From Polynucleobacter sp. (lineage in GTDB: Bacteria > Pseudomonadota > Gammaproteobacteria > Burkholderiales > Burkholderiaceae_D), in assembly GCA_021737945.1 (NCBI GenBank), contig JAIPCX010000008.1:44992-108991 (forward strand): a DNA stretch of 64,000 nucleotides, written 5' to 3'. The position numbers and the translations under genes are program-made. Below are positions 38,401-46,898 of the stretch, in pieces (the first letter of the stretch is position 1; every line of letters starts with the position of its first letter). The notes beneath the pieces were generated by a model, which saw only the letters and a list, made by a program, of their open reading frames with translations, did no database searches and was not told where the DNA came from.

Positions 38401-38908
38401 GTACCACCATCATCCGATCAGGCATAGTGCCTTGTGCTTTAGCTAGCAAATCGCTATAGAAAGCCAGTTGCACAATAAATTTTCCGTGCGTTGTTTTTGC
38501 GAGCTTAGTATCGATTACTTCATAGCTATAGTCACCTAATGTAGAGGGCTTTGATACTTTCCGCAAAAAATCTGCATGACCTAAAAATGGAAAGCTAAAA
38601 AACGTCGCTTGATAAATGATGTCAATGCCTTGACGCATTGCATCCAGAGTCGCCTCAACTTTCTGATCTCGACTCTGACCTGAATCTGCGATGTCAACAA
38701 ACGTGGCATGCTGGCTTTTGAGTTTTTCTAGATAACGACGCTCATGATCAAAACCCTTGTTCTGAACACTTATTGCTGTGTCGCTATCCTTAGCTTTTTG
38801 CAGAGGCTTTTGTAGATGTACGCGATCCAAGGTCGTCAAATGCTGGCATTCCAGAAAATGAACTAGATCAGATGCGGAATAAAGGATGCCTTCATTTGAT
38901 TTTTGCAT
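35468..38908 (-). CDS. TM0106-type RecB-like nuclease fused to SF1 helicase
   Basis: 1146 residues. The N-terminal half is a RecB-like nuclease of the TM0106 type, with LVHFLECQHLTTLDR at the start and a Cys cluster (CDKCELCHWRDRC) near 222 fitting an iron-sulphur or zinc site, followed by an RNase H-like ribonuclease segment (DLFFDMEGYPH). The C-terminal half is an SF1B/UPF1-like helicase with Walker A GPPGAGKTYTG near 770, FVDEAGQ further on and NVAISRAK near the end. It should unwind and degrade DNA. It starts 10 bp after the WYL regulator stop and overlaps the DUF1810 gene. Such WYL-helicase pairs are typical of defence islands. Confidence 0.87.
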   Translation of the reverse strand: MQKSNEGILYSASDLVHFLECQHLTTLDRVHLQKPLQKAKDSDTAISVQNKGFDHERRYLEKLKSQHATFVDIADSGQSRDQKVEATLDAMRQGIDIIYQATFFSFPFLGHADFLRKVSKPSTLGDYSYEVIDTKLAKTTHGKFIVQLAFYSDLLAKAQGTMPDRMMVVLGDGREDVYRLADYTYYYQGLKDRFLAFMAEPMNVPTESALLNSSLTTEPFPCDKCELCHWRDRCEQQLDEEDHLSRVANILKTHIRKLEAQGIETLQQLAELPDNSQIRKIPGPVLRRLRHQARLQNQKKIDGELRVEFITPDPDIPKEIGVRGFARMPSPAEGDLFFDMEGYPHVENGLEYLFGLYYFKKDEPVFLPFWAHNRKEEKQAFEDWIDFVIDHLDNYPDAHIYHYAAYEKTAIAKLMRLHGTREAQVDRLLKEKKLIDLYQVVREAIRVSEPSYSIKYIEKFYLDKRQGDVTNAGSSILFYEKWLESNDPAILKSIADYNEDDVRSTFELRNWLCTLRPKTMPWLGEGLPEEDEREETKRQQSAKAFEVRLVAARAQLEALLPEDPLTWTDRERQLRLIADILDFHRRSVKPQWWAVFERQSKNHEERLEDVDCIVGLMPDVNHPPVAEKRSLRHTYRYPEQEVKLKSTDVCVVADTMMSLSELTVNHDTQTVTFKLGQGRELPEAPFDIGLGKPIDQAPLQEALFRYVDSVLAVADHNVSSAYPAIDGLIRRDFPKLSGHPTGMPIVSDKPTTDEIIQAIHQLDHSHLFLQGPPGAGKTYTGSKVIVSLLKSGKRVGVSSNSHKAIINLLKAVEEEAIKAGVPFKGVKKSSKEDESQHIKGTMIVDVFDKKGIADPKYQLVAGTTWMFSDPALDQHIDYLFVDEAGQVALGMLIPMAVSTKNIVLLGDQMQLSQPVQGVHPGESGLSVLDYLLEGQSTIARERGIFLGVTWRMHPDICRFISDAVYDGRLTSESIAAKRKLVFKKNALETLPTTGIHYLPVKHTDCSQTSQEEAAVIKDLYLQLLEQSFENEKGKVIQISLDNILVVSPYNMQVNVLKQELPTGARVGTVDKFQGQEAEVVLISMATSSGDELPRNIEFLFSKNRLNVAISRAKCLAVLVCSPDLLSIQCKTPEQMRLVNTLAWVAA

Positions 38909-38918
38909 TGGCTTTTTT

Positions 38919-39908
38919 CTATGTAATTTTTGCGAGCATGCCTTCTAGCTCAGTCTTTATTTTATTTTTTAGCTCAATCGGCTCCAAAATCTCAACATCA
39001 ACACCTTGGCGCAAAATATCATGGATCAATTCTCTATCATCAAAATAAGGTACTTCTAGCTGATAGCTTCCATCAGCAGCAAACACACCTTTCTGATCTT
39101 TATGCCAAATTTCCTTGGCTACCCAGCGCGCTCTAAACGGTGAAAACTTTAGTTTAGCCACCTTGGTTTGCCCACCTGAGAAAATGCCATAGCCCGCATC
39201 AAGCTCAGTCGCAATCACATGATCGTCTACCGATACCGCGTTTTTTTCTATCTCACGCGCTTCTTCCAATGCATCCATAGAAAAAGATCGCATATCGTCA
39301 CGCAAATGACAAAAGGCATCTAAGTACCAATTGTCTCGGTAATACACTAATCGCTGTGGAGAGACTTCCCTTTCCGTTATCTGCGCATCCAGTCGCCCGT
39401 AATGGCGCAAGTAGATTCGCTTCCTCGATAACAGCGCATGTGCCACTACCTGAAAATAATCACTACTAATATGGCGACCACCGAGTGGGATTAAGCGAAT
39501 ACGCTTTTTGATTTCTTGCGTCGAGTAATGGCCAAGCTCAAGGATTTTTTCTAATCGCTCACGAATAGGTTTGATCTGCGTGCCGATCAACGGGGCCGGC
39601 TCTAAGGTAGATAGCAGCTCAATGCCCGTTAGTAGCGCATGAATTTCTGCTTCACTCAGCCACAGCCCCGGCAAGGGATGCGTTTTAACGCTAGGTTGAG
39701 TATCCAGCCGATAGCCATTGGTATCGTTATCCCACACCACGGGTGCGCCGAGTCGATCGCGCAGATAGTCAAGGTCGCGACGAAACGTCGCACGCGATAC
39801 TTCCAGCAGTTCCAGAAAACGACTCATTGGCACCGAGCCGCCCTCGTTGAGAATGCGCTGAATTTTATACAGCCGCTCCGTCCTACTCAAAGTGACTCTC
39901 CTCGCCAA
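38919..39908 (-). CDS. WYL-domain transcriptional regulator, second paralogue
   Basis: 329 residues, clearly homologous over the full length to the regulator at 23577-24551: winged helix (SRTERLYKIQRILNEGG, RATFRRDLDYLRDR), WYL domain (YYRDNWYLDAFCHLRDD) and C-terminal extension. It heads the operon with the RecB-like helicase and DUF1810 gene. A palindromic promoter module lies upstream on the same strand at 39953-39985, so the gene may control its own expression and, through the shared motif, much of the neighbouring cargo. Confidence 0.92.
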   Translation of the reverse strand: MARRVTLSRTERLYKIQRILNEGGSVPMSRFLELLEVSRATFRRDLDYLRDRLGAPVVWDNDTNGYRLDTQPSVKTHPLPGLWLSEAEIHALLTGIELLSTLEPAPLIGTQIKPIRERLEKILELGHYSTQEIKKRIRLIPLGGRHISSDYFQVVAHALLSRKRIYLRHYGRLDAQITEREVSPQRLVYYRDNWYLDAFCHLRDDMRSFSMDALEEAREIEKNAVSVDDHVIATELDAGYGIFSGGQTKVAKLKFSPFRARWVAKEIWHKDQKGVFAADGSYQLEVPYFDDRELIHDILRQGVDVEILEPIELKNKIKTELEGMLAKIT

Positions 39909-39952
39909 CCCTAGCCGATACGACTGACAGGGATAAAATTGATAACGGTAGG

Positions 39953-39985
39953 ATTATCTTACTCGAGAGGCTCAGGGAATGAGCT
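39953..39985 (-). promoter_or_regulatory. Palindromic promoter module (copy 5), facing the WYL-helicase operon
   Basis: On the minus strand AGCTCA-N5-TGAGCC (39985-39969), a 10-bp gap, then GATAAT (39958-39953). Transcription would start near 39946 and give a leader of about 38 nt before the WYL ATG at 39908. Confidence 0.7.
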
Positions 39986-40222
39986 TATGTTTAGCAAGGA
40001 ATGCAATCGGGTGAACTATTTTTTTCCGATGCGAGTGTAGAAAGGAACAGTTTAGTTAGACTTAGTTATTTTTTTACTATTTATATAAATCTCTCAGCTA
40101 AGTGCAGTTTCTAGCGAATCGTCCAGCCTTCGCAATTTGGTTGGATGACGTACCCACTATAATCATCACCCCAGCCTAGCTAGATCAGTAGCAAGTGCGT
40201 CTTTCACATTTCTTGTAGTTCC

Positions 40223-40405
40223 ATGGCCAGCCGACAAGTCATCATCCGCTATCAATATATAGATGCCGCCACCGACGGGCCGCCCGTCAGCGCCAGCCTT
40301 CAGGCCAGCGTGCCAGGCGCAACAGAAGACAGCGTTATCAAATACTTACGCGATCGCTTTCCAGACCGTACCCAACTCCAAATTCTCGAACTGATCTGGA
40401 AGTAG
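40223..40405 (+). CDS. Small orphan protein
   Basis: 60 residues (starts MASRQVIIRYQYIDAATDGP). No signal peptide, no known motif; the ending RTQLQILELIWK is amphipathic. GTAG before the ATG is only a weak ribosome site. Its stop overlaps the palindromic module at 40404. The gene is plausible because the frame is uninterrupted and its composition fits the neighbours, but it could be spurious. Confidence 0.4.
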   Translation: MASRQVIIRYQYIDAATDGPPVSASLQASVPGATEDSVIKYLRDRFPDRTQLQILELIWK

Positions 40406-40437
40406 CTCACTTTCTGAGCCAGTTGCCCTGTTACAAC
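40404..40437 (+). promoter_or_regulatory. Palindromic promoter module (copy 6), facing the PcfJ-like operon
   Basis: AGCTCA-N5-TGAGCC at 40404-40420, an 11-bp gap, then TACAAC at 40432-40437. It forms a divergent pair with the copy at 39953-39985 and would give a leader of about 90 nt before 40530. Confidence 0.62.
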
Positions 40438-40529
40438 TACGTCTGTCTTTACGTCGTTTCGTAGATAACTAGCTCCGTTACCGCGTCGCCTTTTCACCCC
40501 ACACCAAACACACACAGGATTTCTGTCCG

Positions 40530-40730
40530 ATGGCATCCTTTTTACTATCGCTACTCGTCGCATTGTCTGCGTCCGCTGTTATTGCACGCGCGTTAGGTCA
40601 GCAGTTTCGATTCGTCTTGCTATTCATACTCGTGCTCTTTTGCGCTCGTCTTATGAAAGTACAAGCCAACATACAAGAACACCAGCGTCAGCAATACCTA
40701 CAATTCATAGAAAGCTGCTGCAATGACTGA
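40530..40730 (+). CDS. Small two-helix membrane protein
   Basis: 66 residues with two hydrophobic segments (LLSLLVALSASAVIARA and FRFVLLFILVLFCARL). Probably a small inner-membrane protein. Its stop overlaps the start of the PcfJ-like gene by 8 bases, so they are coupled. Function unknown; a toxin-like or anchoring role cannot be excluded. Confidence 0.55.
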   Translation: MASFLLSLLVALSASAVIARALGQQFRFVLLFILVLFCARLMKVQANIQEHQRQQYLQFIESCCND

Positions 40731-42594
40731 TCTGTTTGACTTACTCACAGCGTCAGATACAGCCAACTTGCCTGCGTCGGCAAATCAAGCACGCTATCAA
40801 CCAAAGGCATCAGACAATGCCAACAAAATCATCAGAGCAAACCATCATGCCCTGATACTGCCGCCGATTAGCGCTGCTCAATCGCAGCCTCCACGCCGCA
40901 CACTCATTCAATGGCAAATCCTTCTCACCACAAGCAGAGGCAAACTCATCTGGTTTCAGTGCAAACAAAAAACTGCACCTGATATCACCGCACTTAATCA
41001 ACTAGCGATCGACCTTGATCAACTCAGCTTTGAATCCGATCGCGCCGTCAAGACCACCTTAGCGCAAATAGCTTACAAACACGACATCCAATTTTTACGT
41101 GGAAATTTTTTAGATCACGACCAATGGCCGCTAGAAGCTTGGCAGCGTGATGAGATCACTCATACCCAATTCACTTCATCGAATATTCAGCAACTAACTG
41201 AGCAGCGAGAAGCTATTCACCGGCGGCTAAAACAATCCCTTACCGATTGCTTGCAGTCCTTTAGCCAAACACTCAACGCCACCGTGCTGCAGCGCATATC
41301 CGAGCGCAGCACGATTGATTTTAGGCTGTACAACTACATCGTTGCAGAACAACCCGTCCATCAGCGTAATCGCCTACAGGCATTACATTCATTTCCGTTT
41401 TTAGCGAACAGCATTACAACCGATGCGTATGCGCACATTCGATCAATCATCGATAGTGGTCAACCATTAGCCGAAGCACTCGCCCAACATTTTGGAGTGC
41501 CGACTGCACTCATACGTAAACTCGGTAAAAAACCTATTCCAACATTGAGCGGGCCACGTAGTCAGCCCGAGTTTTTGTTTCCGCTACTCGCCACACTACC
41601 GCTAGAAAAAATACCCAACTCCCAAAGTGATTGGGTGAATTTCCACAGCCTGATTAATAACCTCGCTGAATTTATTGATCAGCCCATCAATAGCCCGTTA
41701 GGCAAAGCGATTTTGATTGAATGCCTCACCTCAGTTAGCGCTAGAAAAATTGTCCTTGCACCGGATTGGTCAAGCTCCCAACAATCCGCCAAACACTTTT
41801 TACGCGCCCTACTTGCCGTCACACGTTTTTTATATCGCGCTCACTGCTCCGCTGCGGATGCCGATGCTAATGCTCGATCGGCCATCATTCATATCGTTAG
41901 CCACCTTGGCATGACCATGATCATCAAATGCGCCAAGCAGTGGGATCTCGCCTACCGCGAAGCTCAATCGCATTTCGCGCTCAGCAATAGCCAAATCCAA
42001 GACAAACATTGGCCCACACTCCTACCCAGCCCCATCACTATCGATGGGTTCGTCATCACACCTTTAGCTAGCGTAGAGAATTTAGTCAGTGAGGGTCGAA
42101 GTATGAATAACTGCGTAGCTACCTACGCGGTTGAGTGCCAACGTGGACATTGTCAGCTGTGGTCACTTCGCAGTGAAGGTACACGTCACCGTCAGCAGCG
42201 TGTAACGGCGCAAACCTATGTGGATTCCACTAATCATGGTACCCAAATAGTCGTGCGCTTAGGTCAAGTCGAAGGGTATGACAGCACCCCTGCCAGCGAA
42301 GAATCAAAAGCGGTGGCCAACCAACTCATTGATTTACTTAATAGTGATATCGCCGGACTGAAAAAATATTACCAGTGGCAGCAGTCATGTAGTGCTCTAT
42401 CAGTATCAGAGCGATTAGAACTATCTACGACACGCACACTCTATCGCGCACTGGAGAATACGATTGAATTGAGGTTTGATATGATAACTATATGGGATTC
42501 AGTTTTGGAGATATCTAAAGTTCGTGAGCGACTTAAGGAACTTGAGTCATTAAATTCAACCCAGGAAATGCCATGCCAGCTTACCACTCAATAA
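40723..42594 (+). CDS. PcfJ-domain-like protein
   Basis: 623 residues. The C-terminal part holds a PcfJ-type signature: LVSEGRSMNNCVATYAVEC near residue 455, then QLWSLR, AQTYVD and QIVVRLGQVEGY, comparable to the G-x-x-M-x-x-C-V-x-x-Y motif of PcfJ proteins, which are found on plasmids and other mobile elements and have no established enzymatic role. The N-terminal 400 residues are helical. It overlaps both neighbours (8 bases upstream, 22 downstream), so 40530-43130 is one transcription unit under promoter module copy 6. Confidence 0.72.
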   Translation: MTDLFDLLTASDTANLPASANQARYQPKASDNANKIIRANHHALILPPISAAQSQPPRRTLIQWQILLTTSRGKLIWFQCKQKTAPDITALNQLAIDLDQLSFESDRAVKTTLAQIAYKHDIQFLRGNFLDHDQWPLEAWQRDEITHTQFTSSNIQQLTEQREAIHRRLKQSLTDCLQSFSQTLNATVLQRISERSTIDFRLYNYIVAEQPVHQRNRLQALHSFPFLANSITTDAYAHIRSIIDSGQPLAEALAQHFGVPTALIRKLGKKPIPTLSGPRSQPEFLFPLLATLPLEKIPNSQSDWVNFHSLINNLAEFIDQPINSPLGKAILIECLTSVSARKIVLAPDWSSSQQSAKHFLRALLAVTRFLYRAHCSAADADANARSAIIHIVSHLGMTMIIKCAKQWDLAYREAQSHFALSNSQIQDKHWPTLLPSPITIDGFVITPLASVENLVSEGRSMNNCVATYAVECQRGHCQLWSLRSEGTRHRQQRVTAQTYVDSTNHGTQIVVRLGQVEGYDSTPASEESKAVANQLIDLLNSDIAGLKKYYQWQQSCSALSVSERLELSTTRTLYRALENTIELRFDMITIWDSVLEISKVRERLKELESLNSTQEMPCQLTTQ

Positions 42595-43130
42595 CCGATG
42601 AAGAGCTTCAATCTATCTTCGACCAAGTCATCGCTTACCTAAATAACAAAAATTTACCTGAGCCTGACTGGAGAGAAATTTCGTATTTATTAGAGCATAA
42701 TAAATACAGTGAAATTATGGACGGCATGATTGATGAACTACTTTTAGATTTATATGGCTTAGCTATTCATCAATTTAATGACGATTTCTTTTCGGAATAT
42801 CTTGAAGAAGGCGAAAAAATTAATAACTCTAAGCGAGTAGATTTTGCGCGCGAAAGAATTACATGGTGTTATGAGCAATGTAGCGATCATATATTTTCAC
42901 TTCATGCCTTAGAAATTCAGAATAAAGAAAATCAAAAGGGATATTTGGGCTTCACAGTCTCAGGCCCCGGAGGGCAACACGGCTACAATATGGATTGTAT
43001 CGGTGTATTTTCGAGCACCAAAGAACTAATGAAACTTTTTGATAAAAGTTATTTTATAAATGCAGAAACTATTTCAAAAGCTCATATATTGCGACTTTGG
43101 AAGGAATCGGAATCAAGCCATCTATCATAA
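42573..43130 (+). CDS. Orphan protein after the PcfJ-like gene
   Basis: 185 residues, acidic and helical, starting MPAYHSITDEELQSIFDQVI. No signal peptide, membrane segment or known motif. It overlaps the end of the PcfJ-like gene by 22 bases. AT content is higher than in the upstream gene, so it may have a different origin. Function unknown. Confidence 0.65.
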   Translation: MPAYHSITDEELQSIFDQVIAYLNNKNLPEPDWREISYLLEHNKYSEIMDGMIDELLLDLYGLAIHQFNDDFFSEYLEEGEKINNSKRVDFARERITWCYEQCSDHIFSLHALEIQNKENQKGYLGFTVSGPGGQHGYNMDCIGVFSSTKELMKLFDKSYFINAETISKAHILRLWKESESSHLS

Positions 43131-43166
43131 ACGCTGAAATTTAAGATCGACTCAAAGACAAGAAAA

Positions 43167-43640
43167 ATGACAAACAACTTTGATAAAAAGCCACTACTTG
43201 ATTTCATCGTAGGCCAGCTAAAAATTGATAAAGAAGGTATTCACGGCACCAGTCACTGGGCTCGCGTGCGTCATCACGGCCTCACCGTTGGGAAAGAGCG
43301 GGATGCCGATTTATTAGTCATTGAGTTATTCGCCTTCCTTCATGACAGCCAACGTGAAAACGAATGGCGCGATCCACTCCACGGCACACGCGCAGCAGAT
43401 TTTGCAGCATCACTCAACTCAGTTTATTTTGACTTGAACTCCACTCAATTAGATCAGTTGTGCTACGCAATGACACTTCATAGCGATGGCCACGTACACA
43501 CCGATGCCACCATACAAAGCTGTTGGGATGCAGATCGACTGGATCTTGGACGGGCAGACATTTACCCCAGTGAGAAATTCCTTTCCAGCGAGGCTTCCAA
43601 ACATATAGCATCGGCTTATGAGTGGAGTCGGCATGGCTAG
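43167..43640 (+). CDS. HD-domain phosphohydrolase-like protein
   Basis: 157 residues. HGTSHWARV near 26 supplies the first metal-binding histidine, and AFLHDSQREN near 57-66 gives the HD pair. LHSDGH and CWDADRLDLGR further on complete a plausible HD hydrolase site (nucleotide or phosphate ester substrates). Not secreted. It lies 36 bp after the preceding orphan gene and may be in the same operon. Confidence 0.8.
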   Translation: MTNNFDKKPLLDFIVGQLKIDKEGIHGTSHWARVRHHGLTVGKERDADLLVIELFAFLHDSQRENEWRDPLHGTRAADFAASLNSVYFDLNSTQLDQLCYAMTLHSDGHVHTDATIQSCWDADRLDLGRADIYPSEKFLSSEASKHIASAYEWSRHG

Positions 43641-43678
43641 TCACTAAAAATATCCTACCCCAATATTCTTAACTAGTA

Positions 43679-44338
43679 TTAGTGAACTCTCCCAGCGTGA
43701 GTTTCATTCGCATCAGCAAATACATGTACTGAAAGACCGCCGGATGTTCTCTCGACTTCGTTCCAGGTAAATTTGGGTGCCATATGGATTTCTGGTTTTG
43801 TGGATTTGAGGCGATAGTGACGAGACACTATTGCATAAATATTTATCAGTTCTTTTAAGCCTCGAATATCGATATCCCAATATAGAACATCTAGTGTTGA
43901 CGCTTGGGTTGGATTTAAAAGAAATTGCAAAATTCTTAGCATTGCTAGTTCAGGCGGACGGCCTTGCATAAACCCGAAATGAGTGAAATGCAGCGACCTA
44001 TGATTCAGATGATTAACCGCATCGAGCAGGTCTGAGATGAGCCCATCGACGGCTAATAGCCCGCCGTCATCGCCACGGGTTTTTGGTACGAGTAATAACG
44101 TGGGCGATAACGTGTTGATGATCGCCACCTCCTGACGACTATTACATTCGACAGAAGCCGCTTCAAGCTGATCATTCTGCCAGCCGTATTTTCTAGCGAT
44201 AGCAGTTAATGGAGTGAATCCACGAGCATTTGCAGTCGCAGAAATAGCCTCTATGCCTCTAATTGCGGGGAACCCAAGCTGGTGTCCCATAAAAATCTCG
44301 TCAGAAGTATGCTCTCGAACGCAAAAAATCAGTTTCAT
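43679..44338 (-). CDS. Orphan-family protein (paralogue A of three in the window)
   Basis: 219 residues. Shares EAISATAN near 30, GFTPLTAIARKYGW near 40, LLLVPKTRG near 81, HFTHFGF near 117 and WDIDIRGLKEL near 150 with the proteins at 63153-63740 and 61675-62158. The order ATAN - LLLVPKT - FTHFGF suggests a nucleotide- or ADP-ribose-binding alpha/beta fold, possibly a remote macro domain, but I cannot confirm this. It has an extra C-terminal tail compared with the other two. It stands alone on the minus strand. Confidence 0.75.
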   Translation of the reverse strand: MKLIFCVREHTSDEIFMGHQLGFPAIRGIEAISATANARGFTPLTAIARKYGWQNDQLEAASVECNSRQEVAIINTLSPTLLLVPKTRGDDGGLLAVDGLISDLLDAVNHLNHRSLHFTHFGFMQGRPPELAMLRILQFLLNPTQASTLDVLYWDIDIRGLKELINIYAIVSRHYRLKSTKPEIHMAPKFTWNEVERTSGGLSVHVFADANETHAGRVH

Positions 44339-44366
44339 CTAGCCTCCTAAGTGTATGAGCAAATTA

Positions 44367-44762
44367 TTAGCTAGCCAGTGGCTCAAATATTAAATCTGTA
44401 GCTGCCGGCGCACCTGCGGGAAACCCACCACAGCAGTGATCTACCGTCAAACGCCTAATAGGCGCTTTCTTTTTTTCGTCCTTGTGATATGTCCATCCAC
44501 TTTTTTCATAAACGCGAAAATCTCCATCGGTGTAATGAACGTTGATTTTGCCGTTTGATAATAACCAGCATCCGTAAATGACCCGATTAAACTTATCGAT
44601 AACATAAGCGGCATACCAACCACGGCAATTTTTAGCGATGTGGTCCTTTGAGAATTGCTCCAAAGTTAAAACAATTTCACCTTTGTCTTTGGTTGGGTAA
44701 GACCAGTAATCGGCATGAGCTGTGCCGGCTAACAGTAAAAGAAGAAAACAGAAATTTTTCAT
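44367..44762 (-). CDS. Secreted orphan protein
   Basis: 131 residues with a signal peptide (MKNFCFLLLLLAGTAHA). The mature part has four cysteines (NCRGW, GCWLL, DHCCGG) that may form disulphides in the periplasm, plus KGEIVLTLEQFSKDH. No family recognised. It lies between the paralogue A gene and the protease operon, on the same strand as both, but the gaps do not show whether it is co-transcribed. Confidence 0.68.
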   Translation of the reverse strand: MKNFCFLLLLLAGTAHADYWSYPTKDKGEIVLTLEQFSKDHIAKNCRGWYAAYVIDKFNRVIYGCWLLSNGKINVHYTDGDFRVYEKSGWTYHKDEKKKAPIRRLTVDHCCGGFPAGAPAATDLIFEPLAS

Positions 44763-44807
44763 ATTTTTCCTTTGCCAATTAAGAAAATTAAGTCTTCCCT
44801 ACTGCCT

Positions 44808-46427
44808 CTACTGCCCCTTCTCCCCCGCTACCAACACCACCGTACCAATATATTGCTGATACAGCTCCTCCAACGAAAGTGCTTTACCGCTAGCGCCATT
44901 CATCCGCGTTGCAATCCCAAGCTGTCCGATACGTTCTGAGTGAATCGCAAAATTCACGTCCTCAGGTAAATACCCTTCGCCCTGCATAATTTTCACGAGA
45001 TCAAGCTTACCCACTGCAATGCCCACCAGATTACCTGTCTGATCAAACACGGCTCCACCGCTATTACCTTTGTTCATTTTTGCGCTGACTTGAAACGTCT
45101 CTACGTTGTCGCGCATGCCGGTCGCTTTGCTCACAATCCCATTCGTAATCGATGGCGTGTTCGAACCTAACATGTCTGATAAAGGAAACCCCATCACTGC
45201 AATAGATGCGCCTGAGCGTGCTTTACCAAATTGATCGGGTCGTAAAGCCTTATCCGCTAAAAAAGGCTTATCCAAAACCAGCACTGCCAAATCATCGTTA
45301 GAGCCCAGCTTTTCTACACGTGCGGCACTCATGTCACCCAAGGCATTACGTACATAAAAATTACGCCCCTCCGCCACGACGTGGCGATTGGTGATGATGC
45401 GTCGTCCTTGATCGACAAGCACACCACTACCGGTAACTAAGCGAGTCCCTGCGCTAAAGGGAAATGACTGTAATTTCTGCGGTAATACTTTGGGTGTGTT
45501 GGCTGTGATTGGCTCAGTTGGTGCCAATGGTACTGGTAGTGGTGCTGGTAGTGGTGCTGGGGTTGATATTGGTGGAGTTGAGATTGGTGGAGTTGGTGTC
45601 ACTGCAGTCGGCGCACGTTCATGCGAAAGCCGTTCAATACGTTGCTCAATTACAGGCAGTCGGCTACGGTCACCTGCCTCTTTAAAAGCTGCTAGTGCCT
45701 TTTGGTAAAAAGATTTGGCGGCCTCTCTCTCGTCAAGTTGTTCACTCAAGCGTCCTGCCGCTAGTAATACACGGCCTGAGCGTGGGTGCGACTTCAAAAA
45801 ATCTTTTAGCCCGTTTCTGGCATCTCCAACGCTTCCGCTTGCCTCCAACACATCCGCCCGCGCCAGAGTCAATGGCTCAGAGTTTTTGGTTGCACCTAAT
45901 AGCGTTATCGCTTCTAGCGTATTACCCACTGCTTGTTCAATTCGGGCGGCTAGGAGTACGCGAGCCAATTTGTCGTTTGACGATAGTGAGGATTTTTTAT
46001 TCAGTTTGTCTAGCCAAGCGCGGGCGGCTTTAATTTCACCCATCGCAAGGTAGACGCGCGTTTGCTCAAGCAGTAATCCAAAATCGTCTGCACCCAACAA
46101 AGCAGCGGCTGATTTTAGCGGCCCGATACTCGACTTGGGGCTACCCATCACGCAGTACAGGCGCGATGTCAGTAGCAACACCTCAGCAATCTCGGCATCC
46201 GTTTGCATGGGCGCACGTCGCAACAACTCTAGCGCCTGCTGATGAAATCCATCATCCATCAGATTCTTCGCGTTGGCCGCATTGAAGTCCACATCATCTG
46301 AAGCTGTGACTGCGGCTGCAGCAGGGTATGCGCACCACAGGGCCATCAACACAACCATCATGACCGCTTTAATCACTACCCCTAAGCGCTTGATGAATAA
46401 ATTACGTATAAAGATCACCGTGTTCAC
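44808..46427 (-). CDS. Secreted TPR / trypsin-like serine protease
   Basis: 539 residues. Signal sequence (VVLMALWCAYPAAAA), a TPR-like helical region to about residue 260, a Pro/Thr-rich linker (PTPPISTPPISTPAPLPA), and an S1 protease domain with the full triad: NRHVV (His near 345), SNDDLAVL (Asp near 376) and GNSGGAVF (Ser near 456). Predicted to be an active periplasmic protease of the DegP-like/S1C type without a PDZ domain. Its start overlaps the stop of the upstream gene by 4 bases, so it ends a four-gene operon. Confidence 0.87.
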   Translation of the reverse strand: MNTVIFIRNLFIKRLGVVIKAVMMVVLMALWCAYPAAAAVTASDDVDFNAANAKNLMDDGFHQQALELLRRAPMQTDAEIAEVLLLTSRLYCVMGSPKSSIGPLKSAAALLGADDFGLLLEQTRVYLAMGEIKAARAWLDKLNKKSSLSSNDKLARVLLAARIEQAVGNTLEAITLLGATKNSEPLTLARADVLEASGSVGDARNGLKDFLKSHPRSGRVLLAAGRLSEQLDEREAAKSFYQKALAAFKEAGDRSRLPVIEQRIERLSHERAPTAVTPTPPISTPPISTPAPLPAPLPVPLAPTEPITANTPKVLPQKLQSFPFSAGTRLVTGSGVLVDQGRRIITNRHVVAEGRNFYVRNALGDMSAARVEKLGSNDDLAVLVLDKPFLADKALRPDQFGKARSGASIAVMGFPLSDMLGSNTPSITNGIVSKATGMRDNVETFQVSAKMNKGNSGGAVFDQTGNLVGIAVGKLDLVKIMQGEGYLPEDVNFAIHSERIGQLGIATRMNGASGKALSLEELYQQYIGTVVLVAGEKGQ

Positions 46428-46891
46428 TTCACAGTAAATTTAAGTTCGCGCTCACCGCGGCGGCCTTTTTCGTCTTCGATGATCAGCAAAATCTTATGCT
46501 GGCCGCTCGGTATCTCGGCATCGTCAATGCGTAAGCCGTCTGCCAATACCTTCACTTTTTTTATGATACGGTCAGTGATGTTTAGTTTTAGATTGCCGTA
46601 ATACGCACGAAATGAATCCGGCACTATCGGCGCATCTGCTGCTAAAAAGCTCAGTTCAATGGCTAGTGGCGTGCCTAAGGGTTGTGACAGTAATGACGGC
46701 TGGCGAATTTCAATCGCAGGGCGCACCACCGAAGGGTCAGCCGCTGAATCCAGCAATGACTCCATTACTGTTGATTTAGCCGATTGCTTAGCTTCGTCAG
46801 ATGTCACTAACACTACCGCTTGCACTGGCAAGCTCATAGCAAATGACAACACAGTAGCAACGATAGGTAGACGCACTAGCTGGGTAGCCAT
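46424..46891 (-). CDS. Small secreted orphan protein
   Basis: 155 residues with a signal peptide (VATVLSFAMSLPVQA). The mature part has beta-strand-rich sequence ending in GQHKILLIIEDEKGRRGERE and could be an Ig-like domain. The start is 7 bp after the LPP20-like gene and the stop overlaps the protease gene, so the genes are tightly linked. Function unknown; probably a partner in the periplasmic cluster. Confidence 0.68.
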   Translation of the reverse strand: MATQLVRLPIVATVLSFAMSLPVQAVVLVTSDEAKQSAKSTVMESLLDSAADPSVVRPAIEIRQPSLLSQPLGTPLAIELSFLAADAPIVPDSFRAYYGNLKLNITDRIIKKVKVLADGLRIDDAEIPSGQHKILLIIEDEKGRRGERELKFTVK

Positions 46892-46898
46892 ACATGCC

